A stretch of DNA of 7,193 nt. It comes from Clostridia bacterium (lineage in GTDB: Bacteria > Bacillota > Clostridia > Oscillospirales > CAG-382). The notes beneath the pieces are model-generated. The model was not told where the DNA came from and searched no databases. It saw only the letters and a list, made by a program, of their open reading frames with translations. The translations under genes were made by a program, and so were the position numbers. Positions 5,381-7,193 of this stretch are shown here, one piece after another (position 1 is the first letter of the stretch; every line of letters starts with the position of its first letter). Where the stretch lies: positions 1 through 7,193 of the forward strand of contig CAAEPN010000123.1 of the NCBI GenBank assembly GCA_900757905.1, read 5' to 3'.

Positions 5381-7193
5381 TTAAGCGTTAAGTGCGTTCT
5401 GCAAAAAGGTTACCGAAAGGTCAAACCAGCGCGAATAGTCCGCATAGCTTTCACCGAGTCCAATCCCGTGACCGGCGTCGGAAAATGCATGGCATTCCGC
5501 CGTTTTTCCGGCCGCTTTTAAGGCGGCGGTGATCGCTTCGGCATTTTTGTTATAATCTACGGCCGTGTCCTTTTCACCGTAAAAGGCGAAAGTGGCCGGC
5601 ATATCGCTTAAGTTGTAGGGATAGGAATACTTGGCGATCTCCGTTTCATCGTCTTTCTTGTCGCCTAAGAAGATTTCCGGCATGGTGGGATAGGTGCCGT
5701 CGCCGAGCGTTACGACCGGATAGCCGAGAATGCAGGCGTTCGGATGTGCGTTGTACGCGGAAATACTGTCGGAAACGGGTGAAACGAAGGTGTTCGCTTT
5801 TTCGCAGACGAGCATGGCAAGATGTCCGCCGGCCGAGAAGCCGCAAACGGCGATCTTTTCCGGATCGATTCCGAAGTCTTTTGCATAGCGGCGTACAAAC
5901 TGCACGCTGCGAATGCCGTCGGCTAAAATGGCGTTTCCGTCATACGGCTTGTAGCGATAGTTGACGACAAAGGCCGAAATGCCCTTTTGATTGTATGCTT
6001 TTGCAACAGCGACGCCCTCGCTGTCGTCGGATAGCTGAAAGTAGCCGCCGCCCGGGAAGATGACCACCGCACTGTCCGCACCGTCGGCAAGATATGCGCG
6101 TATGGTTGCCTGTAAGGTGTCCGCACCTTTATCATACGGAATGTTACCGCTTTCCCAAAGTGCAATTTTTTCGTGACTTGAAATTTTTGTCATATCGATT
6201 CCCTCGTTTTCCTTGTCACTGGTGTTGGCGGTGCTGGTCTTTGCGTTCGCTGCAAGATTGGTCTTGGCGGCAATTTCTTTTGCAAGATATGTACCGAGCG
6301 CCTTTGCACCGTTCTTGTCGGGATGTGCGCCATCGCTTGTGGTATACGAGAACGAAGGCTTGGCAACGAAAAAGATGTTGTCGTCGCCCAGATCTTCCAC
6401 AACTGCCTTGATGTCGGCGTTATGCATACCGGCAAAGGGCGAGACCGCGAAGATCGGCGTGTTCGGATATTTTTCGCGAAGCCGCTTTAAGACCGCCGTG
6501 TACGCTTCGGTAAAGGCGGCACTGTCACTTGTCGGGTCGTTGTGCCCGTGGTTGATGACGATTGCAGCCGGTGCCGGTGTTTCGGAAAGCGGCATACCGT
6601 TATACAGCGTGTCGATGACGTCCAGGCATTTCGGAACGCCGCCGCTGCCGCCGCGCGTCACGCCGCTTGCACCGAAGCCGTTTGTGTAGGAAACGGCGTT
6701 CAGCAGGTGAGACGCGATAAACGGATATTCGTTCGAGGCGGAGTTGCTGTCCGGCGTTGAACTGGTGCCGAGCACATTGATGCCCTCGGTAATGCTGTCA
6801 CCGTAATAGAGAATGACGGGATTGGTCGGGAGAAGTCCCGTGATTGTGCCGCCGTTCTCAACCTCAGGGCATTCCAAAACAAATCCCATGGCACTGGTCC
6901 ATTTTTCTTGGTATTCGTTGAAGCCGTCCACGATGATGCGGAAGGTGTGTTCGCCCGCGGAAAGGTTTTCCGCGATGAGTAAGCTTCCCTCTTTGACCGT
7001 CGTCATACGTTTTGGAGCGCTTCCGTCAACCGACACGGCAATGGCCGGAGCGGGAGAAGCCGTCGAATGGAGCTTTAACCAAACCTTGCTTGTGCCGGAA
7101 ACCTTGAAATAAAGTTCCGCGCCCTGCGAGAAGGTTGCCTTGCAGGTTACGCCGTTCACATCTTTATCGAACCAACGACCCATATAGCCGACC
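5381..7193 (-). CDS. Two-domain carbohydrate esterase: CE2-like/SGNH hydrolase fused to alpha/beta-hydrolase (BD-FAE type), 5' partial
   Basis: This probable bifunctional esterase would remove acetyl or other acyl groups from plant glycans. Residues are counted from the Met at 7183. Residues 1-105 form a beta-sandwich starting GRWFDKD, like the N-terminal domain of CE2-type esterases. Residues about 123-308 are an SGNH hydrolase: GDSITEG (nucleophile S130), GASG (G171), NHGHND (N215) and DGAHP (D284, H287), so its catalytic set is complete. Residues about 309-335 are a polar linker. Residues 336-600 are an alpha/beta-hydrolase: FPGGGY (oxyanion loop, 376-381), GFSAGG (S450), acid probably D539, and AGHG (H572). 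The reading frame stays open to the window edge (…VGY before MGRW), and no ribosome binding site precedes 7183, so the true start and any signal peptide lie outside. It ends at TAA 5381-5383, 23 nt before the rhamnosidase ATG, which suggests one operon. The fold calls are firm; substrate and cellular location are unknown. Confidence 0.9.
   Translation of the reverse strand, partial: VGYMGRWFDKDVNGVTCKATFSQGAELYFKVSGTSKVWLKLHSTASPAPAIAVSVDGSAPKRMTTVKEGSLLIAENLSAGEHTFRIIVDGFNEYQEKWTSAMGFVLECPEVENGGTITGLLPTNPVILYYGDSITEGINVLGTSSTPDSNSASNEYPFIASHLLNAVSYTNGFGASGVTRGGSGGVPKCLDVIDTLYNGMPLSETPAPAAIVINHGHNDPTSDSAAFTEAYTAVLKRLREKYPNTPIFAVSPFAGMHNADIKAVVEDLGDDNIFFVAKPSFSYTTSDGAHPDKNGAKALGTYLAKEIAAKTNLAANAKTSTANTSDKENEGIDMTKISSHEKIALWESGNIPYDKGADTLQATIRAYLADGADSAVVIFPGGGYFQLSDDSEGVAVAKAYNQKGISAFVVNYRYKPYDGNAILADGIRSVQFVRRYAKDFGIDPEKIAVCGFSAGGHLAMLVCEKANTFVSPVSDSISAYNAHPNACILGYPVVTLGDGTYPTMPEIFLGDKKDDETEIAKYSYPYNLSDMPATFAFYGEKDTAVDYNKNAEAITAALKAAGKTAECHAFSDAGHGIGLGESYADYSRWFDLSVTFLQNALNA
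6191..6205 (-). promoter_or_regulatory. Possible internal ribosome binding site and start codon for the C-terminal esterase domain
   Basis: Inside the fused esterase gene, on the coding strand, GAGGG (6205-6201) is followed by 7 nt and then ATG (6193-6191), which is Met331. The position falls exactly at the linker/domain boundary. The protein starting there (MTKISSHEKIALWESG…, 270 residues) has the size and N-terminal form of a stand-alone alpha/beta-hydrolase esterase. It may be a working internal start that yields a separate C-terminal esterase, or a relic of a former gene start kept after two neighbouring genes fused. The sequence cannot separate these, and chance is possible because GAGGGA also encodes Glu-Gly in frame. 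Confidence 0.4.

Noticed and set aside
6054..6059. Loss of the oxyanion histidine in the second esterase (FPGGGY instead of HGGG)
   Set aside because: PGGGY is the usual form in this acetyl-xylan-esterase-like branch of alpha/beta-hydrolases, so it is not evidence of inactivation.
7181..7183. ATG 7183 as the true start of the esterase
   Set aside because: No Shine-Dalgarno sequence precedes it, the frame stays open to the window edge, and the protein would begin inside the first strand of the beta-sandwich (…YMGRWFD). The gene is treated as cut off by the window.

Overview
The window looks like part of a polysaccharide-degradation locus from a Gram-positive anaerobe of the Bacillota, most likely a gut or rumen Clostridia/Oscillospirales-type bacterium. 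The reasons are the strong AAAGGAGG ribosome binding site, S-layer homology (SLH) modules, an InlB/Listeria-Bacteroides-type repeat, and large multimodular secreted enzymes. The taxonomic call is an inference; no rRNA or other marker gene is present.

Both genes lie on the minus strand and are transcribed from high to low coordinates. The upstream gene (5381 to the right edge, 5' end cut off by the window) encodes a two-headed carbohydrate esterase. It has a CE2-like N-terminal beta-sandwich, then a complete SGNH/GDSL hydrolase domain, then a lysine/alanine/threonine-rich linker, then a complete alpha/beta-hydrolase esterase of the acetyl-xylan-esterase/BD-FAE type. After a 23-nt gap comes a 1736-residue secreted GH78 alpha-L-rhamnosidase (147-5357). 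Its order is signal peptide, N-terminal beta-sandwich, InlB-type repeat, three SLH modules, GH78 beta domains, GH78 (alpha/alpha)6 catalytic barrel, C-terminal beta domain, and two tandem CBM4/9-like modules. All the expected GH78 catalytic acids are present.

The left end (1-146) holds no gene. A perfect 15-bp inverted repeat 14 nt after the rhamnosidase stop codon is a convincing terminator. Beyond it are further hairpin-forming sequences that may belong to an intergenic repeat or a structured RNA.

Together the genes suggest removal of acyl groups (acetyl, perhaps feruloyl) from a rhamnose-containing plant polymer, such as acetylated rhamnogalacturonan pectin, coupled to release of terminal alpha-L-rhamnose at the cell surface. 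The families and motifs are read from the sequence. The substrate is inferred from gene pairing. The points most worth a second look are the fused esterase with an apparent internal translation start, the SLH anchor placed inside a GH78 enzyme, an altered GH78 acid loop, and the structured 3' intergenic region.
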